A stretch of DNA of 64,000 nucleotides from Gp6-AA40 sp036407095 (GTDB taxonomy: Bacteria > Acidobacteriota > Vicinamibacteria > Vicinamibacterales > UBA2999), in contig DASWZV010000065.1 of assembly GCA_036407095.1 (NCBI GenBank), positions 128,978-192,977 on the forward strand. Reading direction: 5' to 3'. The stretch's first letter is position 1. Every line of letters starts with the position of its first letter. The position numbers and the translations under genes were made by a program. Shown piece by piece: positions 32,199-40,009 of the stretch. The notes below the pieces were generated by a model. That model made no database searches and was not told the origin of the DNA. It saw only the letters and a program-made list of their open reading frames with translations.

Positions 32199-33550
32199 CA
32201 GCGACCCGCTCCAACCTTTTCGCCTTCAGCCTTTGCCGCGGCGGCGACCATCTTCACGACTTCAGGATTGGGCGGCGCCTCGGTCTCGCGCACCGTCGGC
32301 AGCGTGCCACCGACGGTGACGAACGGCGCGCCGGCCACGAGCAGCTGCTCCGCCGGGAAGCGCGTGATCACTTCGTGTCCCGTGGGCGTCACGACGATCT
32401 CTTCCTCGATACGCGCGGCGCTGGTGCCGTCCTTGGTCGGCCAGAACGTCTCGAGCGCGAACACCATGCCCGGCTTGATCTCGTGCGGATGATCGAGCGA
32501 GACGAGCCGGCTGATCATCGGCTTCTCCCAGATCGCGAGACCGATGCCGTGTCCCATCTGCAGCGCGAACGCGGCCTCCTCGTCGGGGAAGCCGAACTCC
32601 GTCGCTTTCGGCCACACCGAGCACACTTCCGCGGTGGAACGGCCGGGGCGAATCAGCTCGATCGAGGCATCGAGATAATCGCGGCATCGCTTGTAGGCAT
32701 CGACGAGCTGGTGCGAGGCCGAGCTGATCGCAAAGCACCGGTAGTAACAGGTGCGATAGCCCATGTACGAGTGGAGGATGTCGTAGAACACCGGGTCGCC
32801 CGGGCGCATCATGCGATCCGAGAAGACGTGCGGGTGCGGGCTCGCGCGCTCGGCCGAAATCGCGTTCACGCCTTCGACGTACTCCGATCCGGCTTGGTAG
32901 AGATTCTGCGCCACGAGCGCCACGGCATCGTTCTCACGCATGCCCGGCTTCATCGCCTTGTAGAGCTCGTAGTAGGCCGCATCGACCATCGCCGCCGAGT
33001 GCGTGAGCAGCGAGATCTCGTCCACCGTCTTGATCTCGCGCGCGTTCGACATCAGCTGCTGGCCGTCGACGATCGTCAGGCCTTCCTTCTGCAGCGCGAA
33101 CAGGATCGGCGGCTCGACCACGTCGACGCCGACCGGCTCCTTGTGCAGATTGCGCTTTTCGAGCTCGACCCTGATCTTGCGTGCGACTTCTTCCGAGCGC
33201 CCCATCTCGGGGGACATCGCACCGCGCATCAGCGGGATGCCGGCGCGCGAGCGCTCGCCGAGCCAGTCGCAGTTCTGTTGATGATGGCGGGCGGCGGACC
33301 CGAAGTCCCAGAGAATCGGCTCGTCGCCCTGCGGCAGCAGCGTGAAGCGGCTGATCTTGTCCTGCGCCCAGGTCCCGATGTGCGTGGCCGTGATGTAGCG
33401 GACGTTGTTCATGTCGAAGCAGAGCACCGAGCCCAGCTCCGACTTGGCCAGCATGCTCTTGATCCGATCGAGCCGCTCGCGGCGCAGCCGATCGAAATCG
33501 ATGCGCCGCTCCCAATCCACCGCCATCGTGCCGTAGGTCTTGATTGCCAC
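32198..33550 (-). CDS. M24 family (creatinase/aminopeptidase P-like) protein with altered metal site
   Basis: A 450-residue pita-bread-fold protein: an N-terminal creatinase-like domain (residues about 20-165) and a C-terminal M24 domain. The usual five metal ligands map to D257, position 268, H334 (QMGHGIGL), E367 (ALETFW) and E382 (RIEEE). Position 268 is cysteine (GYRTCYYRCF) where metallo-members have aspartate. It may therefore be a metal-independent enzyme, as creatinase is, rather than a peptidase. It sits between E1 beta and E2 genes, coupled to E2 by a TGATG overlap, which points to a role in substrate supply. Confidence 0.8.
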   Translation of the reverse strand: MAIKTYGTMAVDWERRIDFDRLRRERLDRIKSMLAKSELGSVLCFDMNNVRYITATHIGTWAQDKISRFTLLPQGDEPILWDFGSAARHHQQNCDWLGERSRAGIPLMRGAMSPEMGRSEEVARKIRVELEKRNLHKEPVGVDVVEPPILFALQKEGLTIVDGQQLMSNAREIKTVDEISLLTHSAAMVDAAYYELYKAMKPGMRENDAVALVAQNLYQAGSEYVEGVNAISAERASPHPHVFSDRMMRPGDPVFYDILHSYMGYRTCYYRCFAISSASHQLVDAYKRCRDYLDASIELIRPGRSTAEVCSVWPKATEFGFPDEEAAFALQMGHGIGLAIWEKPMISRLVSLDHPHEIKPGMVFALETFWPTKDGTSAARIEEEIVVTPTGHEVITRFPAEQLLVAGAPFVTVGGTLPTVRETEAPPNPEVVKMVAAAAKAEGEKVGAGR

Positions 33551-33570
33551 GGAAAACTCCCTTCGATCGT

Positions 33571-33667
33571 AGGAATCAGGAAGCAGGAATCAGGAAGCAG
33601 CCGTGGGCCTGGATTCAGGCTGAGACCTGGCCCAGGCCTGCATCCTGATTCCTGCTTCCTGATTCCT
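33571..33667. repeat. word-tandem hairpin with perfect 25-bp arms
   Basis: The left arm AGGAATCAGGAAGCAGGAAT (33571-33595, 25 bases) is perfectly complementary to 33643-33667. Each arm is itself a tandem of AGGAATC/AGGAAGC words. The centre reads CTGAGACCTGGCCCAGGCCT. The right arm with three extra bases (33640-33667) is identical to 22585-22612. Confidence 0.88.
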
Positions 33668-33672
33668 AGGTC

Positions 33673-34674
33673 TTACCGATTGCACATCGTTCTTGCCAAA
33701 TCGAACACCTGCCGGTCGCTCGGCACGGTTGCGTCTTCGAGCGATGGCGAGAACGGAATCGGCACGTGCATCGCGCCCATCCGCCGCACCGGACCATCGA
33801 GATCGTAGAACGCCTGCTCCTGGACGATCGACGCGATCTCGCCGGTGATGCCGTAGCGGAAGTAACCCTCATCCATCACGATGCAGCGCGACGTCTTCTT
33901 CACCGACTCGACCAGCGTCTTCTCGTCGAGCGGCCAGGTCGTGCGCGGATCCACCACCTCGGCGCTGATCCCCACTTCCTCCAACATCGCCGCGGCCCGC
34001 AGCGCCGTTTGCACCATGCTGCTGAGCGCGATGATCGTGATGTCGCTCCCCTCGCGCTTGATGTCGGCCACGCCGAGCGGAATCACGTAGTCCTCGTCGG
34101 GCACCGGCCCCTTCACCTTCTTGTAGCTGATCTTGTGCTCGAAGATGACGACCGGGTTGTCGTCGCGCACTGCGGCCTTGAACAGGCCCTTGGCGTCGTA
34201 CGGCGTCGACGGGACGACGACCTTGAGTCCGGGGATGTGGCTCGGCCACGCATGCAGCGACTGCGAGTGCTGCGCCGCCGAGCGGCGCGTCGCGCCCATC
34301 GTCGCGCGGATGACGAGCGGCACCTTCCACCTGCCGCCCGACATGTAGTGAATCTTCGCGGCCTGGTTGGCGACCTGGTCCATGATGATCATCAGGAAGT
34401 CGCCGAACATGATGTCGACGATCGGGCGCATGCCGGTCATGGCCGCGCCGACGCCGATGCCGGTGAAGCCGGCTTCCGAGATCGGCGTGTCGATGATGCG
34501 GTCCCTCCCGAACTCGTCGACGAGCCCGGTCAGCACCTTGAAGGTCGTGCCGGCTTCGGCGACGTCCTCGCCCATGAGGACGACCTTCGGGTCGCGTCGC
34601 ATTTCTTCGGCGATCGCTTCCTTGATCGCGTCGCCAAACGTCAGTTCTCGTACCGCGGTGGCAGTGTCAAGCAT
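33673..34674 (-). CDS. 2-oxo acid dehydrogenase E1 component, beta subunit
   Basis: The transketolase-like beta subunit that completes the thiamine-diphosphate active site, 333 residues. The conserved GEDVAEAGTTFKVLTGL, DTPISEAGFTGIGVGAAMTG and HSQSLHAWPSHIPGLKVV segments (active-site histidine) are present, with the C-terminal IPIPFSPSLEDATVP. It resembles AcoB/PdhB types. Its start overlaps the end of the alpha-subunit gene by 8 bp. Confidence 0.93.
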   Translation of the reverse strand: MLDTATAVRELTFGDAIKEAIAEEMRRDPKVVLMGEDVAEAGTTFKVLTGLVDEFGRDRIIDTPISEAGFTGIGVGAAMTGMRPIVDIMFGDFLMIIMDQVANQAAKIHYMSGGRWKVPLVIRATMGATRRSAAQHSQSLHAWPSHIPGLKVVVPSTPYDAKGLFKAAVRDDNPVVIFEHKISYKKVKGPVPDEDYVIPLGVADIKREGSDITIIALSSMVQTALRAAAMLEEVGISAEVVDPRTTWPLDEKTLVESVKKTSRCIVMDEGYFRYGITGEIASIVQEQAFYDLDGPVRRMGAMHVPIPFSPSLEDATVPSDRQVFDLARTMCNR

Positions 34675-35668
34675 AGATGTCCTGGTCGACCTTGTCGGGA
34701 TCGGGGAACGGGGCGTTGACCGCGAACTCCACCGCCGCGTCCATTTCCTTGACGAGGCTCTCCTGGATCGCGTCGAGCGCGGCGCGGTCGGCGATGCCGT
34801 TCTTCATCAGCCACTCCCCGTGCAGCGTGATCGGGTCGCGCTGTGTGACCCACTCCTGCTCCTCCGCCTTCGGACGGTAATAGGCGCGTGCGACGTCGCC
34901 GACGTGATGGCCGTGATAACGATAGGTCTTGAACTGCAGGAAGGCCGGGCCATCCCCCGTGCGCGCGCGTTCGATGTACTTCGTCGCGACGCTGAACACA
35001 TCGCGCACGTTCTGCCCGTCGACCGTCTCGACCGCAATCCCGAACGCGGCGGCGCGGGCGTTGACATCGCCCGCCGTCGACTCGGAAAAGTGCGTGTACT
35101 CGTTGTAGCCGTTGTTCTCGCACGCGAAGATGACCGGAAGCTTCCACAACTGCGCCAGGTTCATCTCCTCGTACAGCAGCCCCTGGCCGAGCGCGCCCTC
35201 ACCGAAGAAGCAGACCGCGACGCGACCCAGCTTGAGATACTTCGACGCATACGCCGCACCGGTCGCGATCCCCGCGCTGCCGCCCACGATCGCGTTCGCG
35301 CCAAGGTTGCCGGTCTCGGGGTCGGCAATGTGCATCGAGCCGCCCTTGCCCTTGCAGTACCCCTGCTCCTTGCCGAGCAGCTCCGCGAACATCAAATCAG
35401 GCGAGGCGCCTTTCGCGAGGCAGTGGCCGTGACCGCGGTGGGTGCTCGTGATGTAGTCGTCTTTCCGCAGCGCTTCGCAGACGCCGACCGCAATCGCCTC
35501 TTCACCGATGTACAGGTGCGCCAGGCCAGGCATCACCGCGCGCGTGTAGAGATCGTTGACCCGCTCCTCGAAGAGACGAATCGCCACCATCTGCCGATAG
35601 AGCCGGAGCAGCTTCTCCCTGCCGATCTGGAGGGCCGGATCCTGTGCACGAGCCGTGTTGGTTGCCAT
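34667..35668 (-). CDS. 2-oxo acid dehydrogenase E1 component, alpha subunit
   Basis: The thiamine-diphosphate-binding subunit that decarboxylates a 2-oxo acid or acetoin, 333 residues from MATNTARAQDPA. The ThDP motif runs from FFGEGALGQG to ACENNGYNEYTHFSES (GDG-N27-NN class, with GEG here). The HRGHGHCLAKGA loop and GKGGSMHIAD are typical of AcoA/PdhA proteins. A 2-bp gap separates it from the preceding dehydrogenase gene. No E3 gene is present in the cluster. Confidence 0.93.
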   Translation of the reverse strand: MATNTARAQDPALQIGREKLLRLYRQMVAIRLFEERVNDLYTRAVMPGLAHLYIGEEAIAVGVCEALRKDDYITSTHRGHGHCLAKGASPDLMFAELLGKEQGYCKGKGGSMHIADPETGNLGANAIVGGSAGIATGAAYASKYLKLGRVAVCFFGEGALGQGLLYEEMNLAQLWKLPVIFACENNGYNEYTHFSESTAGDVNARAAAFGIAVETVDGQNVRDVFSVATKYIERARTGDGPAFLQFKTYRYHGHHVGDVARAYYRPKAEEQEWVTQRDPITLHGEWLMKNGIADRAALDAIQESLVKEMDAAVEFAVNAPFPDPDKVDQDIYA

Positions 35669-35670
35669 GG

Positions 35671-36552
35671 TTATGCTGGAACTCCTGACATCCGCGCGAG
35701 CACCTGGAAGATGGCCGCGAAGTCTTTCTCGGTCAGCCCCATCGCGCGCGCCGCGGTGAGGTATTCGTTCGCGATCGATGTGGTGGGCAGCGGCACGCCG
35801 ACACGGCGGCCCATCTCGAGCGCCAGCGTCACGTCTTTCTGCATCATCCGCATGTCGAACCACGCCTCATCGGGCGGGTTGATCACCATCGGTCCACGGT
35901 ACTGCACCATCGGCGATGCGATCACGCTGTTCGTCAGCACCTCGACGGCGGTCTTGCGGGGGATTCCGGACTTCTCCGCCAGGAGCACCGCTTCGGAGAA
36001 CGCCAGCATCTGAACGACGAGACTGAGGTTGGTCGCGATCTTCATCGAGACGGCCAACCCGTTGTCGCCGACGTGCGTCGCCTTCGGTCCGATGTCGAGC
36101 AGCAGCGGCTTGATCTTCTCGAACGTCTCCGCCTTGCCGCCGACCATCATCGTCAGCTTGCCTTGTTCGAGCGTGATCACGCTGCCCGACACCGGCGAGT
36201 CGACCATGTCGGCGCCCTTGGCGCGCACCTTTTCAGCGAGGGCCTTGCTGGTCGCCGGGCTGACAGTACTCATGTCGATGAGCACTTTGCCGGGGCCAAG
36301 GCCTGCGACGATGCCATCGGACCCATTCGCGATCGACTCGAGCGCCGCCGAATCGGTGACCATCGAGAACACGACGTCGGCCGAGGCCGCCACTCCGCGC
36401 GGCGTGTCGGCCCACTTCATGCCCCGATCGATCAACCACTGGGCTTTCGATTTGGTGCGATTGGTGCCCGTGACGGTGTGGCCCTTGGACATGAGCCGGT
36501 CCGCCATCCGGCCTCCCATGACACCGAGGCCGACGTATCCGAGGTTTGCCAT
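35671..36552 (-). CDS. 3-hydroxyisobutyrate/2-hydroxy-3-oxopropionate dehydrogenase family protein
   Basis: An NAD(P)-dependent beta-hydroxyacid dehydrogenase of 293 residues. The Rossmann motif GLGVMGGRMA lies at the N-terminus. The substrate motif DSPVSGSVITLEQGKLTMM has SVITLEQG where most members have SGGxxGAxxG. The catalytic lysine is in MKIATNLSLV. The start MANLGYVGLG is chosen from the Rossmann fold; an upstream ATG at 36591 would add residues partly coded by a repeat region. It is the first gene of the E1-E2 operon, suggesting that it acts on an intermediate of the same pathway. Confidence 0.88.
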   Translation of the reverse strand: MANLGYVGLGVMGGRMADRLMSKGHTVTGTNRTKSKAQWLIDRGMKWADTPRGVAASADVVFSMVTDSAALESIANGSDGIVAGLGPGKVLIDMSTVSPATSKALAEKVRAKGADMVDSPVSGSVITLEQGKLTMMVGGKAETFEKIKPLLLDIGPKATHVGDNGLAVSMKIATNLSLVVQMLAFSEAVLLAEKSGIPRKTAVEVLTNSVIASPMVQYRGPMVINPPDEAWFDMRMMQKDVTLALEMGRRVGVPLPTTSIANEYLTAARAMGLTEKDFAAIFQVLARMSGVPA

Positions 36553-36580
36553 AATGCAGGCCGCGAGCGCTCTCTCGATC

Positions 36581-36644
36581 GTAGGGGCCACCTTCAGGTG
36601 GCCCGTTAACTGTTGTAGGGGCCACGTTTAAGAGTGGCCCGCAT
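36581..36644. repeat. pair of REP-like hairpins between the hydroxyacid dehydrogenase and atoE
   Basis: GTAGGGGCCACCT-TC-AGGTGGCCC (36581-36604) and a diverged second copy GTAGGGGCCACG...GTGGCCC (36615-36640) are in tandem within the 141-bp divergent spacer. Both start with GTAG. Any promoters for the two diverging operons must overlap them. Confidence 0.75.
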
Positions 36645-36693
36645 TGACGAGAACAGCTAGTAAGTATCCCTTGGAAGCAAAGGCCGACGCAAG

Positions 36694-38097
36694 ATGCCGC
36701 AGACCATGGAAACACCCGTCAGTTCGTCACTCGCCGCTGTCGGAATCCGTCTTTCCGACTGGTTCGAGCGCTGGTTCCCCGATGCGTTCGCGCTGGCGCT
36801 CTGCGCCGTCGCGATCGTCTTCGCCGCCAGCGTCGCGTCGGGCAGTTCCGTGACGCAGACTGCGCAATGGTTCGGCGCCGGCTTCTGGGATCTCGTCGCC
36901 TTCACGATGCAGATGTCGATGATCATCGTCACCGGCTACGCGGTGGCGACAGCGCCGCCAGTCTACGCCGTGGTCAGGAAGATCGCGGCGATCCCGCACA
37001 CCGGTAGGGGCGCGGCGGCATTCGTCGGTCTCTTCTCGATGCTCGCCTCGCTGATCTCGTGGAGCTTCAGCCTGATCTTCAGCGCCCTCCTCGCACGTGA
37101 AGTGGCGCGCCGCGTGAAGGGCGCCGACTATCGTGCGATCGGCGCTGCCGCGTATCTGGGTGTCGGGAGTGTCTGGGCGCTCGGCCTGTCCTCGTCCGCT
37201 GCACTCATCATGGCTTCGCCGGGATCACTTCCCGATTCGATCAAGAAGATCGGCGGTGTCATCCCTCTGAGCCAGACATTGGGGCTGTGGCAAAGCCTCC
37301 TGATCGCCGCGATGCTCATCGTCGTCTCGATGGTGCTCTGTTACTTCTCCGCTCCCTCGGAGGCCGATGCCCGCGGCATGAAGGAGATGGGCGTCAGCGA
37401 TCAGCCGGCGACGCAGGATATCGGTCAGGCACAGACGCCTGGCGAATGGCTCGAGTACAGCCCGCTGCTCACGATCGTCGTCGGCGCCGCGGGCTTGCTG
37501 TATCTCGCACGCGAAGTGATGGTCAGCGGCTCGGCGATCGTCCTCGAGCTCAATCACTATGTCTTTCTGTTCCTGATCGTCGGGCTGCTGCTTCACTGGC
37601 GTCCGCGATCGTTCGTGCACGCGATCGGCGCGTCGGTCGCGCCGGTCGGCGGCGTGTTGATTCAGTACCCGCTTTACGCAGGCATCGTCCGGATGATGAC
37701 CGAGTCGGGCATCGCGACGTCGCTCGCGCACTTCTTCGTGACGATCTCCTCCACCCACACCTATCCAGTGATGATCGGGATCTACTCGGCGTTCCTCGGC
37801 CTCTTCATTCCCTCGGCCGGCGGCAAATGGTTGATCGAAGCCCCTTACATGCTCGCTGCCGCGAAGACGCTGCAGGTTCACCTCGGATGGGTGGTGCAGA
37901 CCTACAACGCGACTGAAGCGCTCGCGAATCTGATTCATCCGTTCTGGATGCTGCCGCTGGTGGGCATTCTGGGACTCAAGGCACGCGACATCGTCGGCTA
38001 CTCGATGATGCAGTTCGCGGTGCACGTTCCTGTTGTGCTGTTCCTCGTATGGGCGCTGAATTACACGCTGCCATACATCCCGCCGGCACTGCCCTAG
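36694..38097 (+). CDS. atoE: short-chain fatty acid transporter (AtoE family)
   Basis: An integral inner-membrane carrier for short-chain fatty acids, 467 residues with about 11-12 hydrophobic helices. Family-typical stretches are LSDWFERWFPDAFALAL, GFWDLVAFTMQMSMIIVTGY, SWSFSLIFSALLAREVARR and the C-terminal NATEALANLIHPFWMLP. ATG at 36694 opens the frame, and a second ATG four codons later (METP) is possible. It diverges from the 2-oxo acid dehydrogenase operon, consistent with import of a substrate or of an overflow acid. Confidence 0.93.
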   Translation: MPQTMETPVSSSLAAVGIRLSDWFERWFPDAFALALCAVAIVFAASVASGSSVTQTAQWFGAGFWDLVAFTMQMSMIIVTGYAVATAPPVYAVVRKIAAIPHTGRGAAAFVGLFSMLASLISWSFSLIFSALLAREVARRVKGADYRAIGAAAYLGVGSVWALGLSSSAALIMASPGSLPDSIKKIGGVIPLSQTLGLWQSLLIAAMLIVVSMVLCYFSAPSEADARGMKEMGVSDQPATQDIGQAQTPGEWLEYSPLLTIVVGAAGLLYLAREVMVSGSAIVLELNHYVFLFLIVGLLLHWRPRSFVHAIGASVAPVGGVLIQYPLYAGIVRMMTESGIATSLAHFFVTISSTHTYPVMIGIYSAFLGLFIPSAGGKWLIEAPYMLAAAKTLQVHLGWVVQTYNATEALANLIHPFWMLPLVGILGLKARDIVGYSMMQFAVHVPVVLFLVWALNYTLPYIPPALP

Positions 38098-38228
38098 ATC
38101 GTCACGCCCTCAGACAGCTCTGCTCGGCCCGCGTAACGTATTGAAGGCGTTGGAGACGTGTGGCTGAGGCCGATCTGGCCGTCAATGTGCACCTGACTAG
38201 GTTGACGGAAGACCTTGAGGAGGAACAC

Positions 38229-38699
38229 ATGAGCCGATTGATTGCGTCGATCACGTTCGCGTTCGTGGCTGCTGCGTTCACCGCGCATGCTCAGGAAACG
38301 AGCACGAAGTCGAAGACGAAGAGTTCCGGTGGTGATGCTCAGACGGTGACCTACACGGGATGCGTGCAGACCGGCACGGAAGCACGAACGTTCGTGCTCG
38401 ATAAGGTCGTTCCCGTGAGTCGGACGACGACGACAGACCTGTCGACCGGCGCGAGCTCGTCGAGCACGACCTACATGCTGGTGCCGGGCGGCACCGTTCA
38501 GGTCCAGCAGCACGTCGGCCATAAGGTCGAAGTGACCGGAACGCTCATCCCCGGCGGAGACGTGAAGAGTGAAACCGAGACTCACGTGGATCGCGATGAT
38601 GCGAAGGACACGAAGTCGCGCACGCGTACCGAGACCAAGAACGCGATGCCGCAGTTCCGTGTCACGTCCATCAAGGACTTGAGTGAAAGCTGTAACTAG
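38229..38699 (+). CDS. secreted protein of unknown function, first of a tandem pair
   Basis: A 156-residue exported protein. The start MSRLIASITF is chosen because a strong GAGGAGG ribosome-binding site lies six bases upstream and a clean signal peptide follows (cleavage after AHA-QE near residue 22). The mature part has a Ser/Lys/Thr-rich opening, a single YTGCVQTGTEARTFVLD strand, and HVGHKVEVTGTLIPGGDV, which looks like a small beta-barrel, plus one C-terminal cysteine (ESCN). C46-like and C155-like cysteines could pair. I do not recognise a named family. It is about 70% identical by eye to the next gene. Confidence 0.85.
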   Translation: MSRLIASITFAFVAAAFTAHAQETSTKSKTKSSGGDAQTVTYTGCVQTGTEARTFVLDKVVPVSRTTTTDLSTGASSSSTTYMLVPGGTVQVQQHVGHKVEVTGTLIPGGDVKSETETHVDRDDAKDTKSRTRTETKNAMPQFRVTSIKDLSESCN

Positions 38700-38770
38700 A
38701 AGTGCGCAGCACGTTGGCGCCGGTCCTGCGGGATCGGCGCCGGCGTGACACGACCCTGAGGAGTAAGACC

Positions 38771-39238
38771 ATGCGTCGAGTAATTTTATCGATTGCGTTC
38801 GCGCTGGTGACGACGGCTCTCGCGGCCCACGCCCAGGAGACGACCACGAAGTCGAAAACCAAGAGCTCCGGCGGCGACGCCAAGAAGGTGACGTACGTTG
38901 GGTGCGTGCAGGCAGGAACCGAGGCAAGCACCTTCATGCTCGACAACGTCGCGCCCGCGTCACAGACCAAGACCACAGATCTGACCACCGGCGAGTCGTC
39001 GACGACGACGACCTACAAGCTGGTGCCCGGCAAGGTCGAGGTTCAGCCGCACGTCGGCCACAAGGTGGAAGTGACCGGTATGCTGATCCCCGCGGGGGAC
39101 GTCAAGACCGAAACGGAAACCAAGATCGATCGGAAAGATGCGAAGGACACGAAGATCAAGGAGCACTCCGAGACCAAGAATGCACCGGCACAATTCCAGG
39201 TGACATCGATCAAGGATCTCGGCGAGCGTTGTAGCTAA
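38771..39238 (+). CDS. secreted protein of unknown function, second of a tandem pair
   Basis: A 155-residue exported paralogue of the preceding product. The signal peptide is MRRVILSIAFALVTTALAAHA and the RBS GAGGAG. The conserved elements are TKSKTKSSGGDA, VTY-GCVQ-GTEA-TF-LD, HVGHKVEVTG-LIP-GDVK, DAKDTK, ETKNA and VTSIKDL. Divergence is concentrated in the Thr/Ser-rich middle. It starts 71 bp after its copy. Function is unknown; the shape suggests a periplasmic or surface OB-like domain, which is an inference. Confidence 0.85.
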   Translation: MRRVILSIAFALVTTALAAHAQETTTKSKTKSSGGDAKKVTYVGCVQAGTEASTFMLDNVAPASQTKTTDLTTGESSTTTTYKLVPGKVEVQPHVGHKVEVTGMLIPAGDVKTETETKIDRKDAKDTKIKEHSETKNAPAQFQVTSIKDLGERCS

Positions 39239-39271
39239 GACCACAATCCACTGTTCATCGTCGAATAGGAC

Positions 39272-40006
39272 GTGAGCAGTGGAGAGCGGCACCTCACGCC
39301 GGCGTTGACGACGTCGCTGGCGGTGCATGCACTTGCACTGCTGGTTCTACTTTCGTTGTTCCGATCGATTGCCGATCACGATCCGGCGTCGCGCAGCAGC
39401 CTGAAGCAGGCGGTCCCGCTCATCTGGACTCCGGATCCAAGGCCCGCCGCACGCGGTGGCGGTGGGCCACCGCCGAAGCAGGCTCCTCCCAAACCCGCCG
39501 AACCGCCAGTCGTCGCCACGCGGCCACCGCTCGTACCTCTCGAGCCGCCCGTCATTGCACCCGAGCCAGAACCGCGCGTCATCGCCGAGGCCACGCCGGC
39601 GGAGTCGCGATCATCGACGGACGCGGTGAGCGCGCAAACCGCCGGTCTCGGAGACAAGGACGGGAAGGGGCCCGGCTCAGGCTCCGACAGCGGACCGGGT
39701 CACGGCGGCGACTCTTTCGGCGTCGGCGACGGAGTCACGTTGCCGGTTCCGTTGCGACGACCTCCGCCCGCGTACACCTCGGACGCAATGCGCGCGCGGT
39801 TGCAGGGCGTCGTAACGCTCACGTGCGTCGTTCAGACGGATGGACAGTGCAGCGACATTCGCGTGGCCCGCTCGCTGGACACAGTGTTCGGCCTGGATCA
39901 GCAGGCGATCGCCTCAGCGCGTGAGTGGCGATTCATTCCGGGCAAGAGGCTGGGGCAGCCGGTCCCGGTCCGGGTCACGCTCGAAATCACGTTCACAATC
40001 AGGTGA
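39272..40006 (+). CDS. TonB-like energy transducer protein
   Basis: A 244-residue protein with one N-terminal membrane helix (TTSLAVHALALLVLLSLF), a Pro/Ala/Glu-rich periplasmic linker (residues about 55-105), a Gly/Ser/Asp-rich stretch and a C-terminal TonB domain (residues about 160-244, YTSDAMRARLQGVVTLTCVV to REWRFIPGKRLGQPVPVRVTLEI). TonB proteins pass proton-motive-force energy to outer-membrane receptors. Start codon GTG at 39272. No ExbB/ExbD gene is nearby. It is convergent with the methyltransferase gene, whose end is 4 bp away. Confidence 0.88.
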   Translation: MSSGERHLTPALTTSLAVHALALLVLLSLFRSIADHDPASRSSLKQAVPLIWTPDPRPAARGGGGPPPKQAPPKPAEPPVVATRPPLVPLEPPVIAPEPEPRVIAEATPAESRSSTDAVSAQTAGLGDKDGKGPGSGSDSGPGHGGDSFGVGDGVTLPVPLRRPPPAYTSDAMRARLQGVVTLTCVVQTDGQCSDIRVARSLDTVFGLDQQAIASAREWRFIPGKRLGQPVPVRVTLEITFTIR

Positions 40007-40009
40007 ACG

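Noticed and set aside
29408..35668. Assignment as an acetoin dehydrogenase (aco) operon.
   Set aside because: The E2 has no alpha/beta-hydrolase domain, there is no acoR regulator or E3, and an M24 gene interrupts the order, so the specific name is not justified.
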